The notes: generated from the letters alone by a model not told the origin. A stretch of DNA of 11,594 nt from an uncultured Erysipelotrichaceae bacterium (GCA_934692455.1 CAKUTY010000034.1:1-11594); one strand, 5' to 3'. Counted from the first letter of the stretch, positions 5,918 through 11,594 are shown. Program-made: numbers and translations.

Positions 5918-5923
5918 TATAAT
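5918..5923 (+). promoter_or_regulatory. -10 box of the HTH-HipA operon
   Basis: A perfect TATAAT; predicted start near 5930, giving an 11-nt leader that holds AAGGA just before the ATG at 5941. The -35 is poor, consistent with a regulated promoter. Confidence 0.5.
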
Positions 5924-5940
5924 TTAAACAAGGAAACAAC

Positions 5941-6501
5941 ATGAAATTTGCAATTAGAGAAAAATTATCAGGGAAAGACATTAAACAGTTAAGAAAAAAA
6001 TTAAATCTAACGCAAAACGAATTTGCAAACTTTTGTTGCGTCAGCAACAAAACGATAGAAAGATGGGAAAAGAGTGAGCAAGTATACGGAACCATAAACA
6101 CTATTTATGAAATGCTAAACAACAATAATAATTTAATAGAAGAATTTAAAATCCCAGCATTCGCTTCAAACTTCACAGTAAGATTAAAATACTATGAAAA
6201 TGCCACGCTATGCACATTAATAGATGTTGATGAAATCAATAGAATCATAAAAATAAAAAACTTTACCAAAGATATTTATAAACGTGCATTCGGCACTAAC
6301 AATAGCCCAAACTATGATGACTATATTGAATTCTTAAAAAGTAGATGTTTTCCTGAAGAAAGAGATAAATTAAAGCTCATGCTAAGAGAATTAGACCTTC
6401 CTTTTTATGATCCTTTTATGATAATTGAAAAAACACAAGGAAGAATGGCTGAAGACAATTTTTGGATAAAAATAGAATACGGAGGAATCAACAATGATTG
6501 A
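5941..6501 (+). CDS. Xre-type HTH protein with conserved C-terminal domain
   Basis: A 186-aa protein. Residues about 9-60 are an Xre/Cro HTH (GKDIKQLRKKLNLTQNEFAN, then VSNKTIERWEKS). Residues about 75-180 form a second domain ending FLKSRCFPEERDKLKLMLRE, LPFYDPFMIIEKTQGRMAED. I recall this ending from uncharacterised Bacillota proteins and cannot name the family. It is translationally coupled to the HipA-like kinase: its stop overlaps the kinase start by 8 nt. It is therefore probably the antitoxin or regulator partner; the C-terminal domain may do the job of HipS in HipBST modules, which is inference. The start is supported by AAGGA 6 nt upstream and the promoter position. A dyad in the promoter suggests autoregulation. 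Confidence 0.75.
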   Translation: MKFAIREKLSGKDIKQLRKKLNLTQNEFANFCCVSNKTIERWEKSEQVYGTINTIYEMLNNNNNLIEEFKIPAFASNFTVRLKYYENATLCTLIDVDEINRIIKIKNFTKDIYKRAFGTNNSPNYDDYIEFLKSRCFPEERDKLKLMLRELDLPFYDPFMIIEKTQGRMAEDNFWIKIEYGGINND

Positions 6502-7294
6502 CTTATTTGATCAAGAAATATACCAAGATAATCGAAAATCATCAAAAGGCAATCAACTAAAGTGGCAAAAAGAAGACACTTGGTACAAGGCTGATTACTG
6601 TGGCTATGAAGGATTAGCAGAATATGTTGTTTCTAAACTTTTAGTATTCTCTAATTTAAATGAAGATGAATATGTACTCTATGATACTGAACAAATCAGA
6701 TACGGAGATACTATCTACAATGGTTGTAGAAGCACAAACTTCTTAAAAGAAGATGAATCTTTAATTACTCTAGAAAGACTCTTTAAAAGCAGATATGGTC
6801 AAAGCTTATACCAAAGCATTTTTAAAATTAGCGACTTAAACAAAAGAAAAGACTTCATCATCAACAACATCAAATTATTAACAAACCTCCAAGATTTCGA
6901 TAAATATCTATCTAAAATACTAACTATCGACGCTTTATTTCTTAATGAAGATAGACACATGCACAATCTTGCGGTAATAAGAAAAAAAGATGACACCTAC
7001 GATTACTGTCCAATCTTTGACAATGGTGCTTGCCTATTATCAGACACTATAATGGACTACCCACTAAACAAGGATATATTCCAATTGATGAAAAAAGTTA
7101 GATCAAAAACTATCTCTACTGATTTTGACGAACAACTAGAAATAGTAGATGATTCTTTAATTAAATTCACTTGGAATAGAAACGATCTTATCAACATTTT
7201 AAACAACGAGCCATATTATGATGGCGCCATAAAAGAAAGAATATATGATGTTCTAATGGCTCAAAGAAAAAAATATAGCTACATGTTTAAATGA
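6494..7294 (+). CDS. Compact HipA-family kinase (HipT-like toxin candidate)
   Basis: A 266-aa Ser/Thr kinase of the HipA/CtkA type. Seen: a Gly/Ser-poor loop (RKSSKGNQLKW, 14-24) followed by ATP-binding Lys32 (WYKAD); the catalytic loop LNEDRHMHN (150-158, with Asp153 and Asn158); and the metal-binding FDNG (175-178, with Asp176). It is far shorter than E. coli HipA (~440 aa) and lacks its N-terminal subdomain, as do HipT-type kinases. HipA and HipT phosphorylate aminoacyl-tRNA synthetases; the substrate here is unknown. GGAGGA (6481-6486) lies 7 nt before the ATG inside the end of the HTH gene, so the pair is an operon. All key kinase residues are present, so it looks intact. The stop codon's last A begins the right copy of the 17-bp repeat. 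Confidence 0.85.
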   Translation: MIDLFDQEIYQDNRKSSKGNQLKWQKEDTWYKADYCGYEGLAEYVVSKLLVFSNLNEDEYVLYDTEQIRYGDTIYNGCRSTNFLKEDESLITLERLFKSRYGQSLYQSIFKISDLNKRKDFIINNIKLLTNLQDFDKYLSKILTIDALFLNEDRHMHNLAVIRKKDDTYDYCPIFDNGACLLSDTIMDYPLNKDIFQLMKKVRSKTISTDFDEQLEIVDDSLIKFTWNRNDLINILNNEPYYDGAIKERIYDVLMAQRKKYSYMFK

Positions 7295-7310
7295 AAAAAG
7301 TCCTCATTTT
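7294..7310 (+). repeat. 17-bp direct repeat, right copy
   Basis: AAAAAAGTCCTCATTTT, beginning at the last base of the kinase stop codon and identical to 5888-5904. The two copies exactly enclose the promoter -10 and both genes. Confidence 0.85.
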
Positions 7311-7359
7311 ATCCCTTCTTTAACAATCATAAGTCTTTATATTTTATTTCCCAAAAGAG

Positions 7360-7365
7360 TACAAT
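7360..7365 (+). promoter_or_regulatory. -10 box of yitT-glyA, leaderless
   Basis: TACAAT (5 of 6 matches) ends 6 nt before the yitT ATG at 7372. There is no SD between them; the nearest purine run (AAAAGAG) is too far upstream. The -35 is weak (TTTATA at 7336-7341, 18-bp spacer). Confidence 0.45.
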
Positions 7366-7371
7366 ATATCT

Positions 7372-8217
7372 ATGCGAAAGAAAATATTAAAAGACTTTTT
7401 TATCATTGCCCTAGGAAACTTCCTATTGGCAGTCAGTGTTTCATACTTCATACTACCATTCAACATCCTAACAGGAGGTGTTGCCGGTGTTGCCGTAGCC
7501 ATTGCCCCAATAGTACCATTCTCCCAAAAGTTTATTATTAACTTTCTAGTAATCGGACTATTCCTAGTAGGATGGCTAATACTTGGCAAAGAATTTGCGG
7601 TAAAAACAACACTATCATCTATTCTTTACCCAATATTCATTGACATACTATCACTATTCCCAATACCACTAGAAATACCAACACTACTAGCTAGTATCTA
7701 CTCAGGATTAATAGCTGGTATCGGTATAGGTATCGTAATAAGAAGTGGTGCCTCAACAGGCGGTATGGACATTCCACCCCTTGTGCTAAACCACTTCACA
7801 GGCATCGAAACAAGTAAATTCATCTTCATGACCGACGCCCTTACTTGTTTACTAGGCCTTATGAACTACCCACTAGAAGCACTATTAAACGGTCTAATTT
7901 CTGTTATCCTAACTTCTATGGTAATCAACAAGATTGAAACTGCCCATGGTGATGACTCGCTACAAGTTGAAATCATCTCATCTAAATGGGAAGAACTTAA
8001 ACAAGAAATTTTTAATGAACTAGATAGAGGCGTCAGCATCTTTAATGTACAAGGTGGCTACACTCTAGAAAAACGCAAAATGTTGATGGTAATAATAGAT
8101 AAAAGAGAATACTCAGATTTACTTGAAATATTAGAAAAAGTCGATCAACAAGCCTTCGTCATCACAACACATGTTCAATCGGTATATGGACAGGGCTTTA
8201 GATTAACATACAAATAA
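7372..8217 (+). CDS. YitT family membrane protein (DUF161 + DUF2179)
   Basis: A 281-aa integral membrane protein. The first ~195 residues contain five or six hydrophobic segments (about 8-28, 32-48, 54-72, 80-95, 104-125, 150-185) with the family signatures ILPFNILTGGVAGVA and IRSGASTGGMDIPPLVL. The C-terminal ~85 residues are a soluble DUF2179 domain (QVEIISSKWEELK, DRGVSIFNVQGGYT, HVQSVYGQGF), expected in the cytoplasm. The family's substrate is not established. No SD precedes the ATG; a -10 lies 6 nt upstream. The next gene, glyA, starts 21 bp after the stop with a strong SD, so the two are probably co-transcribed. Confidence 0.88.
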   Translation: MRKKILKDFFIIALGNFLLAVSVSYFILPFNILTGGVAGVAVAIAPIVPFSQKFIINFLVIGLFLVGWLILGKEFAVKTTLSSILYPIFIDILSLFPIPLEIPTLLASIYSGLIAGIGIGIVIRSGASTGGMDIPPLVLNHFTGIETSKFIFMTDALTCLLGLMNYPLEALLNGLISVILTSMVINKIETAHGDDSLQVEIISSKWEELKQEIFNELDRGVSIFNVQGGYTLEKRKMLMVIIDKREYSDLLEILEKVDQQAFVITTHVQSVYGQGFRLTYK

Positions 8218-8223
8218 TATTAT

Positions 8224-8230
8224 AAGGAGG
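8224..8230 (+). promoter_or_regulatory. Strong SD of glyA
   Basis: AAGGAGG 8 nt before the ATG at 8239. It is one of the strongest SD sites in the window and decides the start over the nearby in-frame ATGs at 8251 and 8254. The contrast with SD-less yitT in the same operon is notable. Confidence 0.85.
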
Positions 8231-8238
8231 ATATCCAA

Positions 8239-9489
8239 ATGATCGAAGAAATGATGAATCTTGTATATCAAGAAGACGAAGAAGTTGGACAGGCAATCAA
8301 AGATGAATATGCTAGACAAAATAGAAACATCGAACTAATTGCCTCAGAAAACATCGTATCACCAACCGTACTATATGCTATGGGATCAGTGCTTACTAAC
8401 AAGTATGCTGAAGGATATCCTAGTAAAAGATACTATGGTGGTTGCGAAAACGTTGATGTTGTTGAAAACATTGCGATTGAAAGAGTCAAAAAACTATTTG
8501 GTTGTGAATACGCAAACGTTCAACCGCATTCAGGTGCTCAAGCTAATATGGCTGTCTTTTTCGCTATGTTAAATCCTGGTGATACATACATGGGCATGAG
8601 CCTAGATGCAGGTGGACATTTAAGCCATGGTAGCCCTGTAAATTTCTCAGGCAAATACTTCAATTGCGTACCTTATGGTGTAGATGAAAATGGTTATATT
8701 GATTATGACAATATCCTAGAACTAGCCAAAAAACACAAACCAAAATTAATAATTGGTGGAGCTAGTGCCTATCCTAGAATCATTGACTTTAAAAAGTTTA
8801 GAGAAATAGCAGACGAAGTAGGCGCCTATTTAATGGTAGACATGGCCCACATTGCAGGACTTGTTGCCGCAGGCCTACACCCTAGTCCTTTCCCATATGC
8901 TGATGTGGTAACCACTACAACTCACAAAACATTAAGAGGACCAAGAGGTGGTGTAATTCTTTCAAATAACGAAATCAATGAAAAGTTCAATTTCAATAAA
9001 GCTATCTTCCCTGGAACTCAAGGAGGACCACTTGAACATGTTATTGCAGGTAAAGCTGTAGCCTTTAAAGAAGCACTAGATCCTTCTTTTAAAGAATATC
9101 AAGCTCAAATAGTTAAAAACTGTAAAGCTCTTGCTGAAACTTTAAGAAACAAAGGTTTCAACATGGTAACAGGTGGTACTGACAATCATTTGTTACTATT
9201 AGACTTAACAAACTTTGGTATCACAGGAAAAGAATTACAAGCTAGATGTGACAATGTCTATATCACTTTAAATAAAAATGCTATTCCAAATGATCCTAGA
9301 AGTCCTTTTGTGACAAGTGGCGTAAGAATTGGAACAGCAGCTATAACTAGTAGAGGAATGAAAGAAGAAGACATGGAAATAATCGCTGATCTTATCTATC
9401 AAACTGTTACTGACTATGAAAATATTATTGATAATATAAGAGAAAAAGTTGTTACCCTTTGTAACAAATATCCTATTTATGAGAACTAA
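8239..9489 (+). CDS. glyA: Serine hydroxymethyltransferase
   Basis: A PLP enzyme that converts serine and tetrahydrofolate to glycine and 5,10-methylene-tetrahydrofolate; cytoplasmic, the main one-carbon entry point. The 416 aa match the usual ~415. Seen: ELIASENIVSP (32-42), KYAEGYPSKRYYGGCE (55-70), PHSGAQANMAV (96-106), DMAHIAGL (201-208, with PLP-interacting Asp201 and His204), and TTTTHKTLRGPRGG (225-238, with Lys230 as the Schiff-base lysine), then FPGTQGGP. It is complete and normal. It is preceded by yitT in a probable operon. No clear hairpin terminator follows; an A/T-rich stretch (9515-9530) leads into the small-ORF unit. Confidence 0.98.
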   Translation: MIEEMMNLVYQEDEEVGQAIKDEYARQNRNIELIASENIVSPTVLYAMGSVLTNKYAEGYPSKRYYGGCENVDVVENIAIERVKKLFGCEYANVQPHSGAQANMAVFFAMLNPGDTYMGMSLDAGGHLSHGSPVNFSGKYFNCVPYGVDENGYIDYDNILELAKKHKPKLIIGGASAYPRIIDFKKFREIADEVGAYLMVDMAHIAGLVAAGLHPSPFPYADVVTTTTHKTLRGPRGGVILSNNEINEKFNFNKAIFPGTQGGPLEHVIAGKAVAFKEALDPSFKEYQAQIVKNCKALAETLRNKGFNMVTGGTDNHLLLLDLTNFGITGKELQARCDNVYITLNKNAIPNDPRSPFVTSGVRIGTAAITSRGMKEEDMEIIADLIYQTVTDYENIIDNIREKVVTLCNKYPIYEN

Positions 9490-9555
9490 ATACCCAACAT
9501 ATTTATTATCTCATAAAAAAATTTTAAAAAATAGACTACTCATTTTATTTAAAAT

Positions 9556-9564
9556 TGGTATATT
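9556..9564 (+). promoter_or_regulatory. Extended -10 promoter of small-ORF unit
   Basis: TGGTATATT: an extended -10 (TG at 9556-9557, TATATT at 9559-9564). Predicted start is near 9571, leaving an 18-nt leader with AGAGGAG. No convincing -35. Confidence 0.45.
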
Positions 9565-9588
9565 AAAAGTGTAAAGAGGAGAACTTGT

Positions 9589-9618
9589 ATGAAGGAGATT
9601 CTACTAGAATTAAATTAG
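9589..9618 (+). CDS. Micro-ORF 1 (MKEILLELN)
   Basis: Nine codons ending in TAG, with the SD AGAGGAG (9575-9581) 7 nt before the ATG. The stop codon abuts the base of the downstream hairpin, so a terminating ribosome would cover or open it. The first five residues are identical to those of micro-ORF 2, and both start with ATGAAGGAGAT. Whether a peptide accumulates is unknown; the AAGGAGA inside the coding sequence is itself SD-like, so the repeat could have a non-coding role. Confidence 0.35.
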   Translation: MKEILLELN

Positions 9619-9665
9619 TTCTCATTCAATCCAATCAGCGTTGAATGAGAGTACATTAGCTGATT
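9619..9665 (+). promoter_or_regulatory. Hairpin with predicted H-type pseudoknot
   Basis: TCTCATTCAA (9620-9629) pairs with TTGAATGAGA (9641-9650), 10 bp, plus a wobble pair at each end. The loop (9631-9639) contains AATCAGC (9633-9639), which is fully complementary to GCTGATT (9659-9665). The 3' strand of this second helix ends 2 nt before AAAGGA, the SD of micro-ORF 2. This is the layout expected of an RNA switch controlling ribosome access. Confidence 0.5.
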
Positions 9666-9683
9666 TGAAAGGATGTGATACTT

Positions 9684-9710
9684 ATGAAGGAGATCCTATT
9701 AAATTATTAA
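9684..9710 (+). CDS. Micro-ORF 2 (MKEILLNY)
   Basis: Eight codons ending in TAA; AAAGGA (9668-9673) lies 10 nt upstream. It shares MKEILL with micro-ORF 1; the DNA differs mainly by a 6-bp gap (CTAGAA is present only in copy 1) and a C/T change, so the two look like an old duplication. The terminator hairpin begins 4 nt after its stop codon. Translation is unproven. Confidence 0.3.
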   Translation: MKEILLNY

Positions 9711-9714
9711 GTAT

Positions 9715-9744
9715 GAGCCATAGCTAAAAGTTATGGCTCTTTTT
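9715..9744 (+). terminator. Intrinsic terminator of small-ORF unit
   Basis: GAGCCATA (9715-9722) pairs with TATGGCTC (9732-9739); the stem extends by G-U, C-G and T-A pairs to 11 bp around AAA, followed by TTTTT. It is among the strongest terminators in the window. It overlaps the last codons of the convergent membrane protein gene. Confidence 0.85.
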
Positions 9745-10119
9745 AATTAATTCAACAATTCTCACAATAACTATAAACACAAACGACATCAAGAAATACC
9801 CAGCAAGACCAGCCACAATATCTCTAAATTCCATAACACCGCTATTTGAGTACCATTGAGCAATCTCTATCGCAAAAGTGATTACTACTAAGATAGTAAA
9901 CACATAAAACCAAGCAATTAGTATCTCCAAATGTTTTTTAGTCAGCCACTTAAACAATGGATAGAACACCATCAACATCAAAACACCCATTATTCCTATT
10001 ATTAGAAAATGTAGTTCCTTATCACTTAAATAAGCTTCATATGAATCATTTAATGTCAACAAATAAGCATGTGCCTTATATATAATATCTATCAATAAAT
10101 CTATAATTCTTTTAATCAT
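9724..10119 (-). CDS. VanZ-like small membrane protein
   Basis: A 131-aa protein with three clear membrane segments (about 35-57, 66-89 and 98-124) and a hydrophobic amphipathic N-terminus (IKRIIDLLIDIIYKAHAYLL). The stretch FAIEIAQ followed by FRDIVAGLAGYF resembles the E-x-x-Q and R-D-x-x-x-N/G-x-x-G pattern of VanZ-like proteins. The match is partial and VanZ function (teicoplanin resistance) should not be assumed. The ATG at 10119 is preferred to the TTG at 10128, because AAAGGAA sits 10 nt from the former and overlaps or crowds the latter. The last codons (KSHNF-stop) are encoded inside the terminator of the convergent small-ORF unit. Confidence 0.65.
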   Translation of the reverse strand: MIKRIIDLLIDIIYKAHAYLLTLNDSYEAYLSDKELHFLIIGIMGVLMLMVFYPLFKWLTKKHLEILIAWFYVFTILVVITFAIEIAQWYSNSGVMEFRDIVAGLAGYFLMSFVFIVIVRIVELIKKSHNF

Positions 10120-10149
10120 AATAAGCAATTCCTTTCAATTTTATTCAGT

Positions 10150-10178
10150 ATTATAGTCCTTGTTTGTACGATAATCAA
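10150..10178 (-). promoter_or_regulatory. Promoter of VanZ-like gene
   Basis: On the minus strand TTGATT (10178-10173), a 17-bp spacer and TATAAT (10155-10150). Predicted start near 10143 leaves a leader of about 24 nt with AAAGGAA. Confidence 0.65.
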
Positions 10179-10217
10179 AGAACTAGTTAATTGACGTTGT
10201 ATACTTTATTACTTGTT

Positions 10218-10285
10218 CGGCGGATTTTAATGATTTTTACCAGTTTCCGCCGTTTTAATCGTTATAATCAAAATTAAAGTGGCGG
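10218..10285. repeat. Three-armed GC-rich inverted repeat
   Basis: Arm A CGGCGGA (10218-10224) pairs with TCCGCCG (10246-10252), 7 bp. Arm B (10247-10259, CCGCCGTTTTAAT) can instead pair with arm C (10273-10285, ATTAAAGTGGCGG) for 13 bp including two G-U pairs when read as plus-strand RNA. A and C therefore compete for B. The G+C-rich arms stand out in very AT-rich DNA. No T-tract follows on the minus strand, so it is not an obvious terminator of the DUF1016 gene. Confidence 0.55.
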
Positions 10286-10303
10286 TAAGTGTATAAATCA
10301 TTC

Positions 10304-11245
10304 TTACAACAATTTCTTATATTGTTTTAACTTATCTAAAAGAAGTTCTTTATCCAATAATCCTGAATCATATTTCACAAATAACGAAGCTGATAAATCT
10401 CGATTATATAAATATTTAACATCTTCAGTATCATCATCTATACAAATAACAATGCCAACACTAGGATTTTCTTTAGTCTTATTAAAATAATTATCTAGAT
10501 ATTCTAAATTGATTTTCATCTTATTTAGATATTCTTGTTTATATTTTCCAATCTCAACATCCAAAGCCATAAAACAAGATAGTTCCTTATTTAGAAATAA
10601 GAGATCTACTAAATTATCAAAATCTGTTTTATATTTTTCACCAAAGAGAGATACATTTTTATCATTATTTAAAATATAATCTTTTAAATCATCAACAATA
10701 GAATCCTTTACTCCTTCTTCTATTTCTTGTTCTTGTTCGTTTATATACTCAAGCAAGATATCATCAGATAATGCCTTATCAACTATCTTTCTTATTTCAT
10801 CAAATGATGAATCAACTTTCTTCTTTGACTCCACATATTTTTTATAAAAATTTTACTTTATACGGCCTTCTAACTCTTCTTCGTTCAATTGTTCCTCAAG
10901 GCACATATCTACATAGAACATGCGTTCTTCCATAGATTTACACCCAGACATTAGCACCAAATTCATAGGCCAGTTCAAGTTCACCAATGCCTTTTCCACA
11001 ATCTTACTATCTTTATATAGTTCATAAAATTGTTTCATATTATTAAGGTTTCTTTCGTTAAAACTTTTTGATCCAGAATAATTTCTTCTTAAAAATTCAC
11101 TCAAACCATCCACAAAGTCTTCTGACTTCTCACTGATTATTTGACCGATTTGATACTACATCAAAATCATTTCTCTATTGACCATCTGATATGCTCTTTT
11201 CTTACTATCTGCCACCATATTACTAATTTCCTTAAAATCTCTCAT
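10304..11245 (-). pseudogene. DUF1016/YhcG-type PDDEXK nuclease, two in-frame stops
   Basis: A single minus-strand frame of 314 codons covers the full DUF1016 architecture. The N-terminal part reads YQIGQIISEK, then NERNLNNMKQFYELY, LNWPMNLVLMSG and ERMFYVDMCLEEQ; the C-terminal nuclease part reads LVDLLFLNKELSCFMALDVEIG, then ENPSVGIVICID. Two stops interrupt it without frameshift: TAG at 11158-11156, just before YQIG where relatives have an aromatic residue (one change from TGG), and TAA at 10855-10853 after EEELEGRIK. The catalytic lysine of the E/D-x-K motif is Glu (codon at 10555-10553, GAG). SD AAGGAG 5 nt before the ATG at 11245 overlaps the stop of the upstream ORF. GTG codons at 11113 and 10834 could open fragments, but no SD supports them. 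The family is linked to restriction-modification and phage-related loci. Confidence 0.8.
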
Positions 11246-11254
11246 GCATTCTCC

Positions 11255-11594
11255 TTAAAACAACTCATCCTTCAATACTTCTTTAACACGATTATCACTT
11301 TCAATCTTCATCCTAATAAAGTTGATAGTGCACTTCCTATTCTTTCTAACAACTGTTAATAAGTCTTCTTCAATAAATGATTCATAAACACTAGATAGTG
11401 TTCTACCAATCAATTCATTTCTTCTAGCGTTAGGATAATCATTTAATACTTTGGCATATTCTTTTCTAATCAACATTTCTGTAATATATTCATTCGCAAA
11501 CTTCTTCTCAAACTTTTCCTCATTCTTATTATCATGATTCTTAGCTCTTAAAATTGTCTTTCTATTAAAGAATTCTTCCGACACAATCTTACCC
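11255..11594 (-). CDS. Unrecognised protein, N-terminus beyond window
   Basis: At least 112 codons, open to the right edge; the frame continues through GTG at 11584 (upstream residues GKI), so the start is probably outside. It is a highly charged, helical, Arg/Lys/Glu-rich protein (NEEKFEKKFANEYITEMLIR, YPNARRNELIGRTLSSVYE, IESDNRVKEVLKDELF) with no membrane segment. The region around NARRNELIGRTLSSVYESF might be a DNA-binding helix pair, but I cannot name a family. Its stop TAA overlaps the SD of the DUF1016 gene, whose start is 10 nt downstream, so the two were one operon. This gene shows no lesion in the visible part. Confidence 0.6.
   Translation of the reverse strand, partial: GKIVSEEFFNRKTILRAKNHDNKNEEKFEKKFANEYITEMLIRKEYAKVLNDYPNARRNELIGRTLSSVYESFIEEDLLTVVRKNRKCTINFIRMKIESDNRVKEVLKDELF

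Larger units (their letters stand above)
9571..9744 (+). ncRNA. Self-contained ~175-nt transcript with two tiny ORFs and a pseudoknot
   Basis: The unit has its own promoter and ends in a strong intrinsic terminator. In between are two near-duplicate micro-ORFs, each with an SD, separated by a 10-12 bp hairpin whose loop can pair with sequence just before the second SD. No larger gene follows on this strand. I do not recognise it as any known riboswitch, leader or toxin RNA. It could be a dual-function sRNA, a micro-peptide locus or a regulatory leader that has lost its target. Boundaries are predictions. Confidence 0.45.

Noticed and set aside
9588..9644. Alternative frame giving YEGDSTRIKLV, similar to YEGDPIKLL in the second copy
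   Set aside because: Neither copy has a properly spaced start codon in this frame (only TTG candidates too near the SD), so it was kept only as a note.
9612..9665. Programmed -1 frameshift from micro-ORF 1 via the downstream pseudoknot
   Set aside because: No X-XXY-YYZ slippery heptamer is in frame before the stop, and the -1 frame stops at 9642-9644, before micro-ORF 2.
9571..9744. ZTP, THF or preQ1 riboswitch associated with glyA
   Set aside because: The element lies after glyA, not before it, and I could not find the conserved core motifs of these classes. It precedes no gene on its strand.
10120..10128. TTG start for the VanZ-like gene at 10128
   Set aside because: AAAGGA is only 2 nt from the TTG; the ATG at 10119 has workable spacing.
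10304..10834. Independent 176-aa gene starting at GTG 10834
   Set aside because: It is the C-terminal half of DUF1016, lies in the same frame as the upstream fragment, and has no SD before the GTG.
1..11594. CRISPR arrays, tRNA or rRNA genes, intact insertion sequences
   Set aside because: No regularly spaced repeats, tRNA cloverleaf, rRNA-like stretch or transposase ORF was seen on either strand.

Overview
The window looks like a chromosomal segment from a low-G+C Gram-positive bacterium (Bacillota). Erysipelotrichia are my best guess, from the AT-rich DNA, AUA/CUA-rich coding, Shine-Dalgarno (SD) motifs such as AAGGAGG and the gene set (DUF1836, DegV, small alarmone synthetase, YitT, D-lactate dehydrogenase). 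This placement is inference; no rRNA or marker gene is present. Left to right, it holds the 3' part of an L-asparaginase gene (+), a convergent degV (-) overlapping it by 24 bp, a DUF1836 regulator gene (+) divergent from degV, and a structured intergenic region with its own promoter and terminator (candidate small RNA). Then comes a minus-strand block: small alarmone synthetase, a DUF134-NifX fusion with a palindromic operator candidate, a small helical protein, and an HPr-D-lactate dehydrogenase fusion. Next (+) is a two-gene cassette, an Xre-type HTH protein and a compact HipA-family kinase, bracketed by a perfect 17-bp direct repeat, followed by yitT-glyA.

Downstream of glyA the window becomes more accessory. 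A self-contained transcription unit of about 175 nt (extended -10 promoter, two near-duplicate 8-9 codon ORFs, a hairpin with pseudoknot potential between them, an intrinsic terminator) runs tail-to-tail into a VanZ-like membrane protein gene (-). A GC-rich inverted-repeat patch follows, then a DUF1016/YhcG-type PDDEXK nuclease gene broken by two in-frame stops and altered at its catalytic lysine, and an unrecognised ORF running off the right edge.

Common themes: (i) Carbon and energy control: the HPr-LDH fusion has a good CcpA cre candidate upstream, and a weaker cre-like site sharing TGTAAGCG precedes the candidate sRNA promoter. (ii) Two modes of translation start: degV, DUF1836, the alarmone synthetase and yitT have no SD, but each has a -10-like hexamer exactly 6 nt before its ATG, predicting leaderless mRNAs; the other genes have SD-type sites. 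(iii) Selfish or defence-like content: the HipA-type module and the decaying DUF1016 gene.

The best candidates for something undescribed are the HPr-LDH fusion (His15 kept, Ser46 replaced by Asn), the small-ORF/pseudoknot unit after glyA, and the four-hairpin RNA after the DUF1836 gene. All promoter, RNA-structure and operator calls were made by eye.
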